DNA of 64,000 nt from Litorihabitans aurantiacus (GCF_030161595.1 NZ_BSUM01000001.1:1612001-1676000); one strand, 5' to 3'. Shown: positions 35,538 through 48,456, counted from the first letter of the stretch. Numbers and translations: made by a program. Notes: a model not told the origin generated them from the letters alone.

Positions 35538-35887
35538 TCAGACGTTGAACCCGATGGCGCGCAGCTGGTCGCGCCCGGAGTCGGTGATCTTGTCCGGACC
35601 CCACGGCGGCATCCAGACCCAGTTGATCGCGAGGCTGGTGACGAGCCCGTCGACGGCCTGGTTGGCCTGGTCCTCGATGACGTCGGTCAGCGGGCACGCG
35701 GCCGAGGTGAGCGTCATGTCGACCGTGGCGGAGCCGTCGGGCTCGATCACCACGCCGTAGATGAGGCCGAGGTCGACGACGTTGATCCCGAGCTCGGGGT
35801 CGATGACGTCGCGCAGCGCCTCCTCGACGTCGGCCACGTTCGGGACGGCGGAAGGGGTGTCGGTCATGTCTCCAGCGTAGTCCTCAC

Positions 35888-35891
<4 letters not shown>
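35538..35891 (-). CDS. sufT: SufT-like (MIP18/PaaD family) Fe-S assembly factor
   Basis: A 117-residue protein. DVEEALRDVIDPELGINVVDLGLIYGV, MTLTSAACPLTDVIEDQ (conserved cysteine) and WVWMPPWGPDKITDSGRDQLRAIGF are diagnostic of this family, which helps mature Fe-S proteins. ATG 35891 overlaps the sufU stop; ATG 35867 is an alternative start. Last of the core suf genes. Confidence 0.9.
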
Positions 35892-37743
<1,852 letters not shown>

Positions 37744-38502
37744 TCAGACCGTCTGCGCGAGGAAGCGGTCGTAGCCCTCGGCCTCGAGGCGGTCGGCGAG
37801 CTCGGGGCCGCCCTGCTCGGCCACGCGGCCGGCGACGAAGACGTGGACGAAGTCGGGCTTGATGTACTGCAGGATCCGCGTGTAGTGCGTGATCAGCAGC
37901 ACGCCGACCTCGCTGCTGTCCTTGAGGCGGTTCACGCCCTCGGACACGATGCGCAGCGCGTCGACGTCGAGGCCCGAGTCGGTCTCGTCGAGCACCGCGA
38001 TCTGCGGGCGCAGGAGCTCCATCTGAAGGATCTCGTGGCGCTTCTTCTCGCCGCCGGAGAAGCCCTCGTTGACGTTGCGGGTCGCGAACTCGGGGTCCAT
38101 GCGCAGCGCGTCCATGGCGCCCTTGACCTCACCGGTCCAGGTGCGCAGCGCCGGGGCGGTGCCGTCGATCGCGGTCTTGGCGGTGCGCAGGAAGTTCGCG
38201 ACGGTGACGCCGGGGACCTCGACCGGGTACTGCATCGCGAGGAACATGCCCGCGCGGGCGCGCTCGTCGACGCTCATCTCGAGCACGTCCTCGCCGTCGA
38301 GCAGGATCTCGCCCTCGGTGACCTCGTAGCGCGGGTGACCCGCGATCGTGTAGGCGAGCGTGGACTTGCCGGAGCCGTTCGGGCCCATGATCGCGTGGGT
38401 CTCACCGCTGCGGACGGTGAGGTCGACGCCGCGCAGGATCGGCTTGGGGCCGTCGGGCGTCTCGATGCTGACGTGCAGGTTCTTGATCTCAAGGGTGGCC
38501 AT
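37744..38502 (-). CDS. sufC: SufC ATPase of the SufBCD scaffold
   Basis: A 252-residue soluble ABC ATPase. Walker A GPNGSGKS, Q-loop MQYP, signature FSGGEKKR and Walker B IAVLDETDSGLD are complete. ATG 38502 follows an AAGGACC-type site. Powers conformational change of SufB/SufD during cluster assembly. Confidence 0.96.
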   Translation of the reverse strand: MATLEIKNLHVSIETPDGPKPILRGVDLTVRSGETHAIMGPNGSGKSTLAYTIAGHPRYEVTEGEILLDGEDVLEMSVDERARAGMFLAMQYPVEVPGVTVANFLRTAKTAIDGTAPALRTWTGEVKGAMDALRMDPEFATRNVNEGFSGGEKKRHEILQMELLRPQIAVLDETDSGLDVDALRIVSEGVNRLKDSSEVGVLLITHYTRILQYIKPDFVHVFVAGRVAEQGGPELADRLEAEGYDRFLAQTV

Positions 38503-38531
38503 GAGTGGTCCTTCGGGTAGGTCGTGAGAAG

Positions 38532-38879
38532 TCAGGGGGTGGGGGTGGCGGCCGCATCGACGTCGACGAGGATGACCTCGCCGTCCAGCGTCACCGGGTA
38601 GGTGAGCACGGGACGCGTCGCGGGCAGCCCGAGCGGGCGGCCGGTGCGCACGTCGAAGCGCGCACCGTGCTTCCAGCACTCGACGCTGCTCGCGTCGACG
38701 TCGCCCTCGCCGAGCGAGGCCCGGCCGTGCGAGCACTCGTCGTCCAGCGCGTGCACCTGCCCGTCGGGCGTACGCACGAGCGCGATCGTCATGTCCGAGC
38801 CGTCGGGCGCGGTGACGGCCACGCTCATCGCGGTGCCGGGCGCGAGGTCGTCGAGGAACGCGGCGCTCTGCGCGGTCAT
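38532..38879 (-). CDS. Rieske [2Fe-2S] ferredoxin-like protein in the suf operon
   Basis: A 115-residue protein. Both Rieske boxes are present: ECSHG (C-x-H) and ECWKHGA (C-x2-H), 18 residues apart. It is placed between sufD and sufC as in many actinobacteria. Annotated elsewhere as non-heme iron oxygenase ferredoxin subunit; here more likely an electron donor or iron-sulfur client of the SUF machine, which is inference. Confidence 0.9.
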   Translation of the reverse strand: MTAQSAAFLDDLAPGTAMSVAVTAPDGSDMTIALVRTPDGQVHALDDECSHGRASLGEGDVDASSVECWKHGARFDVRTGRPLGLPATRPVLTYPVTLDGEVILVDVDAAATPTP

Positions 38880-38910
38880 CGGACGCTCCCGCGCGCGCCG
38901 GCCGGGCGCG

Positions 38911-40122
38911 TCACTGGCCGGTCACCTCGAGCTCGGCCTCGATCGCCGCCTCGAGGCGGCTCTCGACGGCGGGCACGCCGATCTGCTGGATGAGCTCGGC
39001 GAAGAAGCCGCGCACCACCAGACGGCGGGCGACGTCCTCGGGGATGCCGCGAGCCTTCAGGTAGAACAGCTGCTCGTCGTCGAACCGTCCGGTGGCGCTG
39101 GCGTGACCGGCACCCTCGATCTCCCCGGTCTCGATCTCGAGGTTCGGCACCGAGTCCGCGCGCGCCCCCGGCGTCAGCACGAGGTTGCGGTTGAGCTCGT
39201 AGGTGTCGGTGCCCTCGGCCTCCTTGCGGATCAGGACGTCGCCGATCCAGACGCTGCGCGCGTCCGTGCCCTGGAGCGCACCCTTGTAGGTGACGCGCGA
39301 GCGGCAGTTCGGCGCGGCGTGGTCCACGAAGAGCTGGTGCTCGAGGTGCTGGCCGGCGTCGGAGTAGTACAGGCCGTAGAGCTCGACGTCGCCGCCGGGC
39401 GCGGACAGCGCGGCTGACGTGTTCAGTCGCACGACCTTGCCGCCGAGGCTGACGACGGTCCCGCGCAGCCGGGCGTCGCGCCCGAGGCGGGCGACGACCT
39501 CGCCCGCGTGCACGGCGTCGTCGGACCACGACTGCAGCAGCACGAGGTTCAGCTGCGCGTTGTCGGCGAGGTCGACCGAGATGAACTCGGAGTAGGTCGC
39601 GGTGCCGGTGCGGTCGATGATGAGCGTCGCCTCGGCGCTGGTGCCCACCGTGACGAGCAGGTGGCCGCGCACGTCCTGGCCGTCGCCGGACAGCGTGATC
39701 TCGACCGGCTCGGCGACCGCGGTGTTGGCCGCGACGGCGATCTCGACGGCCCCGCCGGAGCGGGCGACGGCGATCGCGGAGGCCCGGTCACCGGGGGCGC
39801 GCACGCTCGCGGCGCGCGCGGCCTCGGCGTCGACCTGGCGCAGCGTGACGCCGTCGGGCAGGTCGGTGCCGTCGGTGCTCCAGGTCAGGTGGCCGTCGGC
39901 CGCACGGTCGGCGAGCAGCGGGGCGAGGTGGTCGACGGCGGAGAACCGCCACTCCTCCTCGCTGCCGGTGATCTCGGGGAAGTCCGCGACGTCGAACGAC
40001 GTCGTGCGGGCGGCGCGCGAGGCCTCGGGAGCCTCCGAGCCGGTGACCAGGCCGTGGCTGTGGGCCTCGTCCGCGGTCGCGCGGGTGTGGTCGGTGGTCA
40101 GTTCCGGTGTCGTCGCGGTCAT
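38911..40122 (-). CDS. sufD: SufD scaffold subunit
   Basis: A 403-residue protein, ATG 40122 overlapping the sufB stop. The beta-helix core includes LFVDHAAPNCRSRVTYKGAL and GHASATGRFDDEQLFYLKARGIPEDVARRLVVRGF, the SufB/SufD signature. The N-terminal 50 residues are variable. Pairs with SufB and binds SufC. Confidence 0.94.
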   Translation of the reverse strand: MTATTPELTTDHTRATADEAHSHGLVTGSEAPEASRAARTTSFDVADFPEITGSEEEWRFSAVDHLAPLLADRAADGHLTWSTDGTDLPDGVTLRQVDAEAARAASVRAPGDRASAIAVARSGGAVEIAVAANTAVAEPVEITLSGDGQDVRGHLLVTVGTSAEATLIIDRTGTATYSEFISVDLADNAQLNLVLLQSWSDDAVHAGEVVARLGRDARLRGTVVSLGGKVVRLNTSAALSAPGGDVELYGLYYSDAGQHLEHQLFVDHAAPNCRSRVTYKGALQGTDARSVWIGDVLIRKEAEGTDTYELNRNLVLTPGARADSVPNLEIETGEIEGAGHASATGRFDDEQLFYLKARGIPEDVARRLVVRGFFAELIQQIGVPAVESRLEAAIEAELEVTGQ

Positions 40123-41558
40123 CAGCCGACGGCCCCTTCCATCTGCAGCTCGATGAGTCGGTTGAGCTCGAGGGCGTACTCCATGGGCAGCTCGCGCGCG
40201 ATGGGCTCGACGAACCCGCGCACGATCATGGCCATGGCCTCGGTCTCGGTCATGCCTCGCGACATGAGGTAGAACAGCTGGTCCTCGCTCACCTTCGAGA
40301 CGGTGGCCTCGTGGCCCATCTCGACGTCGTCGACGCGCACGTCGACGTAGGGGTAGGTGTCGGAGCGGGAGATCGTGTCCACGAGCAGCGCGTCGCACAG
40401 CACGTTGGACTTGCTCGCCTCCGCGCCGTCGAGCACCTGGACCAGGCCGCGGTAGGACGCGCGGCCGCCGCCGCGGGCGACCGACTTGCTCACGATCGAG
40501 GACGACGTGTGCGGCGCCATGTGCACCATCTTGGAACCGGTGTCCTGGTGCTGGTCGGCACCCGCGAACGCGATCGAGAGCGTCTCGCCCCGCGCGTGCT
40601 CACCCATGAGGTAGACGGCCGGGTACTTCATGGTCACCTTGGACCCGATGTTCCCGTCGATCCACTCCATCGTGCCGCCCTGCTCCACCGTGGCGCGCTT
40701 GGTCACGAGGTTGTAGACGTTGTTCGACCAGTTCTGGATGGTCGTGTACCGGACGCGGGCGTCCTTCTTCACGATGATCTCCACGACGGCGGAGTGCAGC
40801 GAGTCGCTGGAGTAGATCGGCGCGGTGCAGCCCTCGACGTAGTGCACGTACGAGCCCTCGTCCGCGATGATCAGCGTGCGCTCGAACTGGCCCATGTTCT
40901 CGGTGTTGATCCGGAAGTAGGCCTGCAGCGGGATCGTCACGTGGACGCCCTTGGGCACGTAGACGAACGAGCCGCCCGACCACACGGCCGTGTTCAGCGA
41001 GGCGAACTTGTTGTCGCCCGTGGGGATGACCGAGCCGAAGAACTCCTCGAAGATCTCCGGGTGCTCGCGCAGACCCGTGTCGGTGTCGAGGAAGAGGACG
41101 CCCTGCTTCTCGAGCTCCTCGTTGATCTGGTGGTAGACCACCTCGGACTCGTACTGCGCCGCGACGCCGGCCACGAGGCGCTGCTTCTCCGCCTCCGGGA
41201 TGCCGAGGCGGTCGTAGGTGTTCTTGATGTCCTCGGGCAGGTCCTCCCACGAGGCGGCCTGCTTCTCGGTGGAGCGCACGAAGTACTTGATGTTGTCGAA
41301 GTCGATGCCCGAGAGGTCGGAGCCCCAGGTCGGCATCGGCTTGCGGTCGAACAGCTTCAGGCCGCGCAGGCGGCGCTGCAGCATCCACTCCGGCTCGTTC
41401 TTGAGCTCGGAGATGTTGCGCACGACCTCCTCCGACAGGCCGCGGCGCGCGGTGGCACCGGCGTCGTTCGCGTCGTGCCAGCCGTAGTTGTAGTTGCCGA
41501 TGGACGCGATCGTCTCGTCCTGGGTCATCGGCTGGGCCGGGGGTACCTGTGTCGTCAT
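40122..41558 (-). CDS. sufB: SufB scaffold subunit
   Basis: A 478-residue protein on which Fe-S clusters are built. Highly conserved text: [85 protein letters not shown]. Intact and normal length, no intein. ATG 41558 overlaps the sufR stop as ATGA. Confidence 0.96.
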   Translation of the reverse strand: MTTQVPPAQPMTQDETIASIGNYNYGWHDANDAGATARRGLSEEVVRNISELKNEPEWMLQRRLRGLKLFDRKPMPTWGSDLSGIDFDNIKYFVRSTEKQAASWEDLPEDIKNTYDRLGIPEAEKQRLVAGVAAQYESEVVYHQINEELEKQGVLFLDTDTGLREHPEIFEEFFGSVIPTGDNKFASLNTAVWSGGSFVYVPKGVHVTIPLQAYFRINTENMGQFERTLIIADEGSYVHYVEGCTAPIYSSDSLHSAVVEIIVKKDARVRYTTIQNWSNNVYNLVTKRATVEQGGTMEWIDGNIGSKVTMKYPAVYLMGEHARGETLSIAFAGADQHQDTGSKMVHMAPHTSSSIVSKSVARGGGRASYRGLVQVLDGAEASKSNVLCDALLVDTISRSDTYPYVDVRVDDVEMGHEATVSKVSEDQLFYLMSRGMTETEAMAMIVRGFVEPIARELPMEYALELNRLIELQMEGAVG

Positions 41559-42286
41559 TGCGCTACTTCCTTCTCGACGGACTCAGAGGGCGGGGCGGAC
41601 CGCTGCGGGGAGCGGACAGCACCGACGGGGATCGTGGGGACGTGCGTGGTGCAGGCGTGACCGCCGGTCGGGATCGTGGCGAGGCGCTGCACGTGCACAC
41701 CGAGGAGACGCGAGATCATCCGCGTCTCCGACTCGCACAGCTGGGGGAACTGGGCCGCGACCCGCTGCACGGGGCAGTGGCCCTGGCACAGCTGGATCAT
41801 GGGCCCGAGCTCACGGGTGGAGGCCGCGTAGCCGGCGTCGCCGAGGAGTCCGGCGAGCACGCGCGCCCGGGCCGCGACGTCGTCGCCCGCCGACTCGAGC
41901 GCGGGGCGGAACTTCTCCTCGAGAGCGGTCGCGCGGGCCTCGGCGTAGTCCGCGACGGCGTCCGGTCCGAGGACCTCGGCCAGGTGCGCCAGCACGTCCG
42001 ACGCGAGGGCCGAGGAGTCGTCCGCGAGGTGCTGCTGCGCCGCGCGGGTGGCGACGTACTCGCGGGCGGGGCGGCCCCGACCACGCGGTCCCGTGACGGC
42101 CACGGCGCGCTCGGCGATCTCGCCGGCGTCGACGAGAGCGCCCAGGTGGCGGCGCACCGCGGCGGGCGTCAGGTCGAGGACCTCGGCCAGGGCGGACGCG
42201 CCCACGGGGCCGCGCTCGACCACCAGGCCGCGGACACGGTCACGGGTGCCGGGGTCGACGTCGAGCTCGGAGGACACCTCCTGCAC
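41555..42286 (-). CDS. sufR: SufR-type Fe-S sensing repressor
   Basis: A 243-residue winged-helix regulator. GTG 42286 is chosen because GGAGGTGG lies right before it; the ORF continues upstream to 42334 without a signal. The HTH is [27 protein letters not shown]. The C-terminal cysteines that bind the cluster in this family are present: CQGHC, LCESE and HACTTH. First gene of the suf operon, so it should control its own synthesis; a palindrome 50 bases upstream is the candidate operator. Confidence 0.9.
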   Translation of the reverse strand: MQEVSSELDVDPGTRDRVRGLVVERGPVGASALAEVLDLTPAAVRRHLGALVDAGEIAERAVAVTGPRGRGRPAREYVATRAAQQHLADDSSALASDVLAHLAEVLGPDAVADYAEARATALEEKFRPALESAGDDVAARARVLAGLLGDAGYAASTRELGPMIQLCQGHCPVQRVAAQFPQLCESETRMISRLLGVHVQRLATIPTGGHACTTHVPTIPVGAVRSPQRSAPPSESVEKEVAQ

Positions 42287-42335
42287 GATCCACCTCCTCC
42301 GGCCGCGCCCGGGCACTCGGCAGTCCTCGGGCATC

Positions 42336-42361
42336 TTTAGGTAACAGTCTCGTTCCCTAAA
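42336..42361. promoter_or_regulatory. Palindromic candidate SufR operator
   Basis: TTTAGGTAAC (42336-42345), 6-base spacer, GTTCCCTAAA (42352-42361): 9 of 10 positions are complementary. It is the only A/T-rich dyad between the divergent sufR and ABC genes and lies where the suf promoter must be. Confidence 0.6.
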
Positions 42362-42429
42362 TCGATTCCCTCAAGCAAGGCCACCCTCACCGGACCGCTC
42401 CACGGGTCTCGACGCCGCACGCACCGCCG

Positions 42430-42435
42430 TAGAAT
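42430..42435 (+). promoter_or_regulatory. -10 box of the ABC exporter operon
   Basis: TAGAAT ends 8 bases before GTG 42444, so the transcript would be leaderless or nearly so. No clear -35 is visible. Confidence 0.45.
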
Positions 42436-42443
42436 CACCCCCC

Positions 42444-43391
42444 GTGCCCTCCCCCGCCCTCGTGATCGACGACCTCCACGTCGCCTACGCCGGACGAGGA
42501 GTGGTGGACGGCCTCAGCCTCACGGCGGGCGCGGGACGGATCACCGCGGTCCTCGGCCCCAACGGTGCCGGCAAGACCACCACGATCGAGTGCGCGGAGG
42601 GGCTGCGGCGACCCGACCGCGGCACCATCGCCGTCCTGGGCCACCGGCCCGGTTCCGACGAGGCGCGCGCCGCCGTCGGCGTGATGCTGCAGGACGGCGG
42701 CCTGCCGATGGGACGCTCCACCCGGGACGTCCTGACCCTGCTCGCCCGCCTGCGCGGGCGCGACGCCGGCACCGAGGTGCCGGCGCTCCTGGAGCGCCTC
42801 GACCTCGCCGACGTCGCCCGCACGAGTGTCCGACGCCTCTCGGGCGGCCAGCGCCAGCGCGTCGCGCTCGGGGCGGCGATGCTGTCCGAACCCGCGCTGC
42901 TGTTCCTGGACGAGCCGAGCGCCGGTCTGGATCCTCACTCGCGACGGGCCGTCTGGGACCTCGTGCGTGCGCTGCGCGACGGCGGCACCGCCGTCGTGCT
43001 CACCACGCACCTCCTGGAGGAGGCGGAGGCCCTGGCCGACGTCGTCCACGTGATGGCCCGCGGACGGCTCGTCGTCTCCGGCTCGCCCCGCGAGCTGGTC
43101 GAGCGCCACGCCGCCCCCGACACCGTGCGGCTGCGCACCGCCGCGCCGCTCGCGCACGAGGCCGCCGAGGATCTCGCGCTCGCCGTGGGTGCGCGGGTCG
43201 AGACCGTGCCGGCGATGCCGGACGACGTGCTCGTCCTCCGGCGCGACCCCGCACCGGAGGTGCTCGCCGGGATCACCTCCTGGTGCGCCGACCACGACGT
43301 GCGGCTGACCGCCCTCGAGGTCGGGGGCGGCACCCTCGAGGACGCCTACCTCCGGCTGACGGCCCTCGAGGCGACGGGAGGGACCCGATGA
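42444..43391 (+). CDS. ABC transporter ATP-binding protein
   Basis: A 315-residue ATPase of the drug/polyketide-export type. Walker A GPNGAGKT (about residues 38-45), Q-loop MLQDGGLP, signature RLSGGQRQR and Walker B LLFLDEPSAGLD, followed by a C-terminal regulatory domain of about 90 residues. Its stop overlaps the permease start. In many actinobacteria this pair sits between sufR and ctaA; the substrate is not known. Confidence 0.9.
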   Translation: MPSPALVIDDLHVAYAGRGVVDGLSLTAGAGRITAVLGPNGAGKTTTIECAEGLRRPDRGTIAVLGHRPGSDEARAAVGVMLQDGGLPMGRSTRDVLTLLARLRGRDAGTEVPALLERLDLADVARTSVRRLSGGQRQRVALGAAMLSEPALLFLDEPSAGLDPHSRRAVWDLVRALRDGGTAVVLTTHLLEEAEALADVVHVMARGRLVVSGSPRELVERHAAPDTVRLRTAAPLAHEAAEDLALAVGARVETVPAMPDDVLVLRRDPAPEVLAGITSWCADHDVRLTALEVGGGTLEDAYLRLTALEATGGTR

Positions 43392-44122
43392 GGCGCGTCC
43401 TGCACTACGCGGTCTTCGAGGCCGTCTCGGCGCTGCGGCACGGCGAGCAGCTGCTCGTCTCGATCGTGCTGCCCGCCCTGGTGCTCGTGGGTCTCGGCCG
43501 CAGCGAGATCCTCTCGCTCGACCTCGCCCCGGGTCAGAACCGCCTCGACGTCGTCGCGCCCGGCGTGCTGGCGCTCGCCGTGCTCTCCTCCTCCTTCACG
43601 TCGCAGGCCATCGCGACGGCGTTCGACCGTCGCTGGGGCGTGCTGCGGCTGCTCGCGACCACGCCGCTGGGCGCCCGCGGGATCGTGACGGGCAAGGTCT
43701 GCTCGGTCCTCGCCGTCCAGATCGTGCAGGTGCTCGTCCTTGGTGCGCTCGCGCTGGCCCTGGGATGGCGTCCGGATCCGGCCGGGGTACCCGCGGCCGT
43801 CGGCGTCGTCCTCCTCGGCTCGGTGGCCTTCACCTCGCTCGGCCTCCTGCTCGCCGGGACGCTGCGCGCCGAGGCGGTGCTCGCCCTGGCGAACCTCGTG
43901 TGGGTCCTGCTGCTCGTGGGGGGCGGCCTCGTCCTGCCGGCGTCCACCACCTCGGAGGCGCTCGGCGCCGTCACGCGGTGGCTCCCCTCGGGCGCGATGG
44001 GCGACGCGCTGCGCCAGGCGCTCGACGGCGGAGGGACCGACGTCGCCGCGGTCGCCGTGACAGCCGGCTGGGCACTCCTGCTCGCGCTCCTCGCCCGGCG
44101 ATTCTTCCGCCCGACGGCGTAG
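43388..44122 (+). CDS. ABC-2 type transporter permease
   Basis: A 244-residue membrane protein with six hydrophobic segments (for example LLVSIVLPALVLVGL, VVAPGVLALAVLSSSFT, VLAVQIVQVLVLGALALAL, VLALANLVWVLLLVGGGLVLPAS). ATG 43388 overlaps the ATPase gene as ATGA. Forms the exporter with the preceding protein. Confidence 0.88.
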   Translation: MRRVLHYAVFEAVSALRHGEQLLVSIVLPALVLVGLGRSEILSLDLAPGQNRLDVVAPGVLALAVLSSSFTSQAIATAFDRRWGVLRLLATTPLGARGIVTGKVCSVLAVQIVQVLVLGALALALGWRPDPAGVPAAVGVVLLGSVAFTSLGLLLAGTLRAEAVLALANLVWVLLLVGGGLVLPASTTSEALGAVTRWLPSGAMGDALRQALDGGGTDVAAVAVTAGWALLLALLARRFFRPTA

Positions 44123-44201
44123 CAGCAGAATCGTTCAGGAATGAACGAACAGCCACGCTAGTCGTTCATCACAGATCATTTTCAGGAATGCTCCAGGAAT
44201 C

Positions 44202-44231
44202 CTTTACTGGGCACTGGGCGCGCCCTAATGT
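44202..44231 (+). promoter_or_regulatory. Predicted promoter of subtilase 1
   Basis: CTTTAC (44202-44207), 18-base spacer, TAATGT (44226-44231), preceded by CCAGGAAT. The same elements stand before the other two subtilase genes. A leader of about 45 bases with CTGGAG follows. Confidence 0.5.
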
Positions 44232-44280
44232 CATTCACGCCTGCACCTTCGCAGTCGAACCGACATCCTGGAGTTCACGC

Positions 44281-47200
44281 GTGCCTTCTCACTCCCCACG
44301 ACCACGGTGGCGCCACCCCGCCGCGACCGTGACCGCCGCAGCACTGCTCATCACGACCGCGGTGGGAGCCACCGCCGAACCCGCCGACGTGGGCGACCTC
44401 CCCGATCCGACGACGCTCCCGCCCGCCGCGCCGGTGACCCCGCAGCCGGGATCGGACGCCCCGGACGCCGGGGGCGCCTCGACCGACATCCAGGACGCGG
44501 AGGGACCGACGACCGTCTTCGTCGAGGTGACCGCACCCACCACCCGCGAGGCGCTCGCGGTCTCCCAGCTCGATGGCCTGAGCCCCCAGGGACGCACCGA
44601 GGCCTCCACCGCGGAGAGCGTCGTCGAGCAGGCTGCCGACACCGTCGTCGCCGCCCTGCCGGACGACACCCAGGTCCTGTACACCTCCACCCACGGTCTG
44701 GCCGGCGTGGCCCTGACGGCCGACGCGGCTGCGCTGCGCGAACTCGCCGAGCGCGACGACGTGCGCTCGATCACCGAGATCGTCCCCATGGAGCGCACCT
44801 CGAACGGTGGCTCCAACCTCTTCACCGGCGCGTCCGCCGCCTGGCAGGGTGTGGACGGCCTGGACGGACTGACCGGTGAGGGCCAGACGATCGCCGTGAT
44901 CGACTCCGGCGTCGACTTCACCCACGCGACGTTCAACGCCGACACCGCGGCGGCCGCCGCCTACCCGACGACCCTCGACGAGGAGGCCGAGCGCTACTTC
45001 GCGACCACCCCCACCTGGCCGCAGGGCAACGTCGTGGGCGGGTGGGACTTCGTCGGGCGCGCCTACGTCGGTTCGAGCGGCCCCGCTGCGGCACCCGACG
45101 GCAACCCGATCGACGAGGGCGCCGCGGTGTGCCGTCCCGGCGGTGGCGGTGGACACGGCACCCACGTGGCGGCGACGGCCGCGGGCCGGGGTGTCACCGC
45201 GGGAGGCACGACGTTCGAGGGTGACTACGCGGCCCTCGGCGAGGAGGACCAGAAGCAGATGATCGTCGGACCGGGGTCGGCACCCGGGGCCGACATCGTC
45301 GCGCTGAAGGTGTTCGGCTGCGACGGCGTCACCAGCTTCAGCGGTGACGCTCTCGACTGGCTCCTCGACCCCACCAACGAGATCGCCCAGCGCGTGACGG
45401 TCGTCAACATGTCGCTCGGTGGGGCGCTCGCCCCGGTCGACGCCACGACGAGCAGGCGCGTCCAGCAGCTCACGGAGGCGGGCAAGGTCGTGGTCATCTC
45501 CGCCGGCAACTCGAGCGACGTGCACGACGTCGGCGGGTCGCCCGGGAACTCGAACGCCTCCCTGTCCGTGGCCAACTCCATCAGCGACACGACCGACTAC
45601 GTGGCAGCGAAGGTCTCGGTCGCCGGCGGACCGGAGCAGGGCGTCGGCGGCCAGTACTCCGAGGCCTTCACGTTCCCCGACGGCCCGGTCGGACCGCTCG
45701 ACGCCGTCACCCTGACCCCGGGGACGCTGCCGTACAACTCCGGGTGCGAGCCCTACACCGCGGCCGATCGCGAGCGGGTCGCCGGGAAGGCTGTCGTCCT
45801 GGCCTGGGACGACACGACGACGCCGCTGCCGTGCGGTTCGGCGGCCCGGGCGCAGAACGCATCCGACGCCGGTGCGGGCGGGACGATCTTCACCGCCACG
45901 AGAGAGACCTTCTCCGCGGGCCTGGCCGGCACCGACGCCGTCCCGACCTTCCAGATGATCGGCTCGGCCACCCGGAGCCTCCTCGCCTACGAGCCGACGA
46001 CGGGCGTCATCAGCATCTCCACGCCGTTCACGATCACCTTCGACTCCTCGACCTACCAGCGGGGCGTCGCGGTCCCCGATCTCGCCGACACCCTCAACCC
46101 GGGCTCGTCCCGCGGTGTGCACGGTTCCTTCGGATCGACCAAGCCGGATGTCGCCGCTCCGGGTACCGGCATCAACTCGGCGGCCGTGGCCACGGGCAAC
46201 GGATCCGCGATCAAGTCCGGCACGTCCATGGCCGCACCGCACGCGGCGGGGATCGTGGCACTGACCCGGGAGGCGAATCCGGGGTGGACCGCCGCCCAGG
46301 TGAAGGCGGGGGTGATGAACACCGCGGTGCACGACGTCGTGGTGGACGGCACCCCGTTCGGCCCGCAGCGCGTGGGCTCCGGCCGGGTCGACGCGGTGGC
46401 GGCCACGAGCACCTCCGTCATCGCCTACGACAGCGAGAACCGGGACGGGGTCTCGGTCGGCTTCGGCGTCGTCGAGCTGGTCGGGCCGACGGAGCTGACG
46501 CGGACCGTCGAGATCTTCAACGGCGGCGACGCGGCCACGACCCTCGATGCGAGCTACCGCGCCCAGACCGAGGTGCCCGGGGTCGCCTACCGGCTCTCGC
46601 CGGAGAGCGTCACGGTCCCGCCCGGAGGTACCGCGACCCTGGACGTGACGCTGGAGGTCACCGACCTCGACGCCGTCGAGCGCACCATCGACCCCACGAT
46701 GAGCTCGACGGATCCCATCACGAACACCCCTCGCGAGTACCTCACCGTGCCGCAGGGGTGGATCGAGCTCACGGGGGCACCAGAGGTCGAGACGCTGCGC
46801 CTGCCCGTCAGCGCCGCCGTCAAGCCGGCCAGCGAGACCGTCGCCGGACCGATCACCTTCGGGACGGCGCAGACCACCTCCACCGCCTTCGGGATCGCCG
46901 GACGAGGTGTCGACACCGGCGGGTACACCTCGATGGTGGCGCCGTTCAACCTCCTTGCGACCTCGCCGCAGATCGACCCCGACGGGCCCGCCGCAGCGCA
47001 GTCCGCCGACCTCAGGTCCGTGGGTGTCTCGCAGTACCGCGTCGGTGAGGAGCCCTACCTCGCCCTGGGGATCGAGACCTGGGGCCCCTGGGCGACGCTG
47101 GGGGCTTCCAGCTCGACGTTCCTCGTCGGCGTCCAGACCCCGCGCGGCCTCTACATCGTGACGCTGCGGAAGGCCGGGTCCAACCCCACCTTCGGTGATC

Positions 47201-48287
47201 GGAGCGTCGTGACGCTGCGAGCACCCAACTCGACCACGGACATCCGCACGGAGTTCGTCAACGGCGTGCCGGCCACGGTGGACACCAACACGTTCGACTC
47301 CACCGTCGCCGTCCTGCCCGTCTCGCTGACAGCTCTCGGATACACCCCGGCACAGGTGGCCGCCGGGGTCGATCTGCGACTGATCGTCGCCTCGCCGCAG
47401 GAGCAGATCTCCAACCTGTCGTTCCGCACGGGGTCGGGTCTGACCTTCGGTGGCGGGTCGTCGGCGGTCTTCGAGGGCCTGCCGGGGACGTCGATCGACG
47501 TCACACGATCGGCACCCGCACCCGCCACTCCCCCGCCCCCGACGCCGGGACCGTGGGACCCGACGCCGCCGGCGAACGCGTGGAGACCACACCCTCCGGA
47601 GAGAAGGTCCTCCTGCTCCACCTGCACAACCAGGCAGGCAAGCAGGGCCAGATCATCGACGTCGGCAACATCGTGCCACAGGTCCCCGCCGACCAACGCT
47701 TCATCGACGTCCCGGCCACCAACCAGTTCCACCCCGACATCACCTGGCTGGCGAACCAGGAGATCACGACCGGGTGGGACACCCCCGCCGGCAAGGAGTT
47801 CCGACCCCTGGCACCCATCGCACGCGACGCCATGGCCGCATTCCTCTACCGCCTGGCCAAGCCCGAGAACTACACCCCGCCCACGACGTCACCGTTCATC
47901 GACGTCCCCACCGACAACCAGTACTTCACGGAGATCGCCTGGGCCTTCCAGGCAGGCATCACCACCGGTTGGGACACACCGGCCGGCAAGGAGTTCCGCC
48001 CGCTGGCCAACATCAACCGCGACGCGATCGCAGCCTTCGTCTACCGCTACGCCGACCACGCCGGCATCGACGTCGACAGCTACACCACACCCTCGACAGC
48101 CGAGTTCACCGACCTCACCACCACCACGCAGTACTTCCGCGAGGTCAGCTGGCTCGCCGACAACGGCATCACCACCGGATGGCTGAACCCCGACGGCACC
48201 ACCCACCGGTTCGAGCCGCTCAGCCCCGTCCAGCGCGACGCCATGGCCGCCTTCCTCTACCGCCTGAACACCAACGTGCTGTCCTAG
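44281..48287 (+). CDS. Secreted subtilase (S8) with SLH-like repeats, paralogue 1; one apparent frame break
   Basis: Restored length 1,335 residues. Signal peptide with basic start (PRWRHP) and ATVTAAALLITTAVGATA, then an I9-like propeptide (about residues 75-175). The S8 domain has D208 (VIDSGVD), H292 (GGHGTHVA) and S649 (SGTSMAAPHAAG). A PA domain is inserted before the serine (PLPCGSAARAQNASDAGAGG), followed by Fn3-like beta domains. The C-terminus has SLH-like units (FIDVPATNQFHPDITWLANQEITTGWD...RDAMAAFLYRLA). One added C in 47530-47540 joins the protease and SLH frames. GTG 44281 follows CTGGAG. Probably held on the cell surface by the SLH region. Substrate unknown. Confidence 0.88.
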
Positions 48288-48355
48288 GACGCACACGCTC
48301 CACCCAGCACCACCGCTGCGGGCGCCCGAACCACCGGGCGCCCGCAGCGCTGTGT
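48205..48355 (+). repeat. 151-bp exact repeat, copy 1 (SLH end plus terminator)
   Basis: Identical over 151 bases to 56760-56910. It spans the last codons of subtilase 1 and its terminator. The wider SLH region upstream is nearly identical as well. The middle paralogue does not share it. Confidence 0.85.
48314..48349 (+). terminator. Terminator of subtilase 1
   Basis: CGCTGCGGGCGCCCG (48314-48328) and CGGGCGCCCGCAGCG (48335-48349) form a perfect 15-bp stem with a 6-base loop. Confidence 0.8.
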
Positions 48356-48456
48356 GCGGGGCCGCGATCCGCACGGTGGCGCGGATCACAGACACCAAGG
48401 CCGTGATGCACGTTCTTGACCGCACCCTGATCGTCAACGTCGGTGAAACATGAGGC

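Noticed and set aside
44275-47592. 1,105-codon open frame on the minus strand opposite subtilase 1, and similar long frames opposite subtilase 2 and others
   Set aside because: Composition is Gly/Arg/Val/Asp-rich as expected from the complement of GC-rich coding DNA; the plus strand holds a clear protease with catalytic triad.
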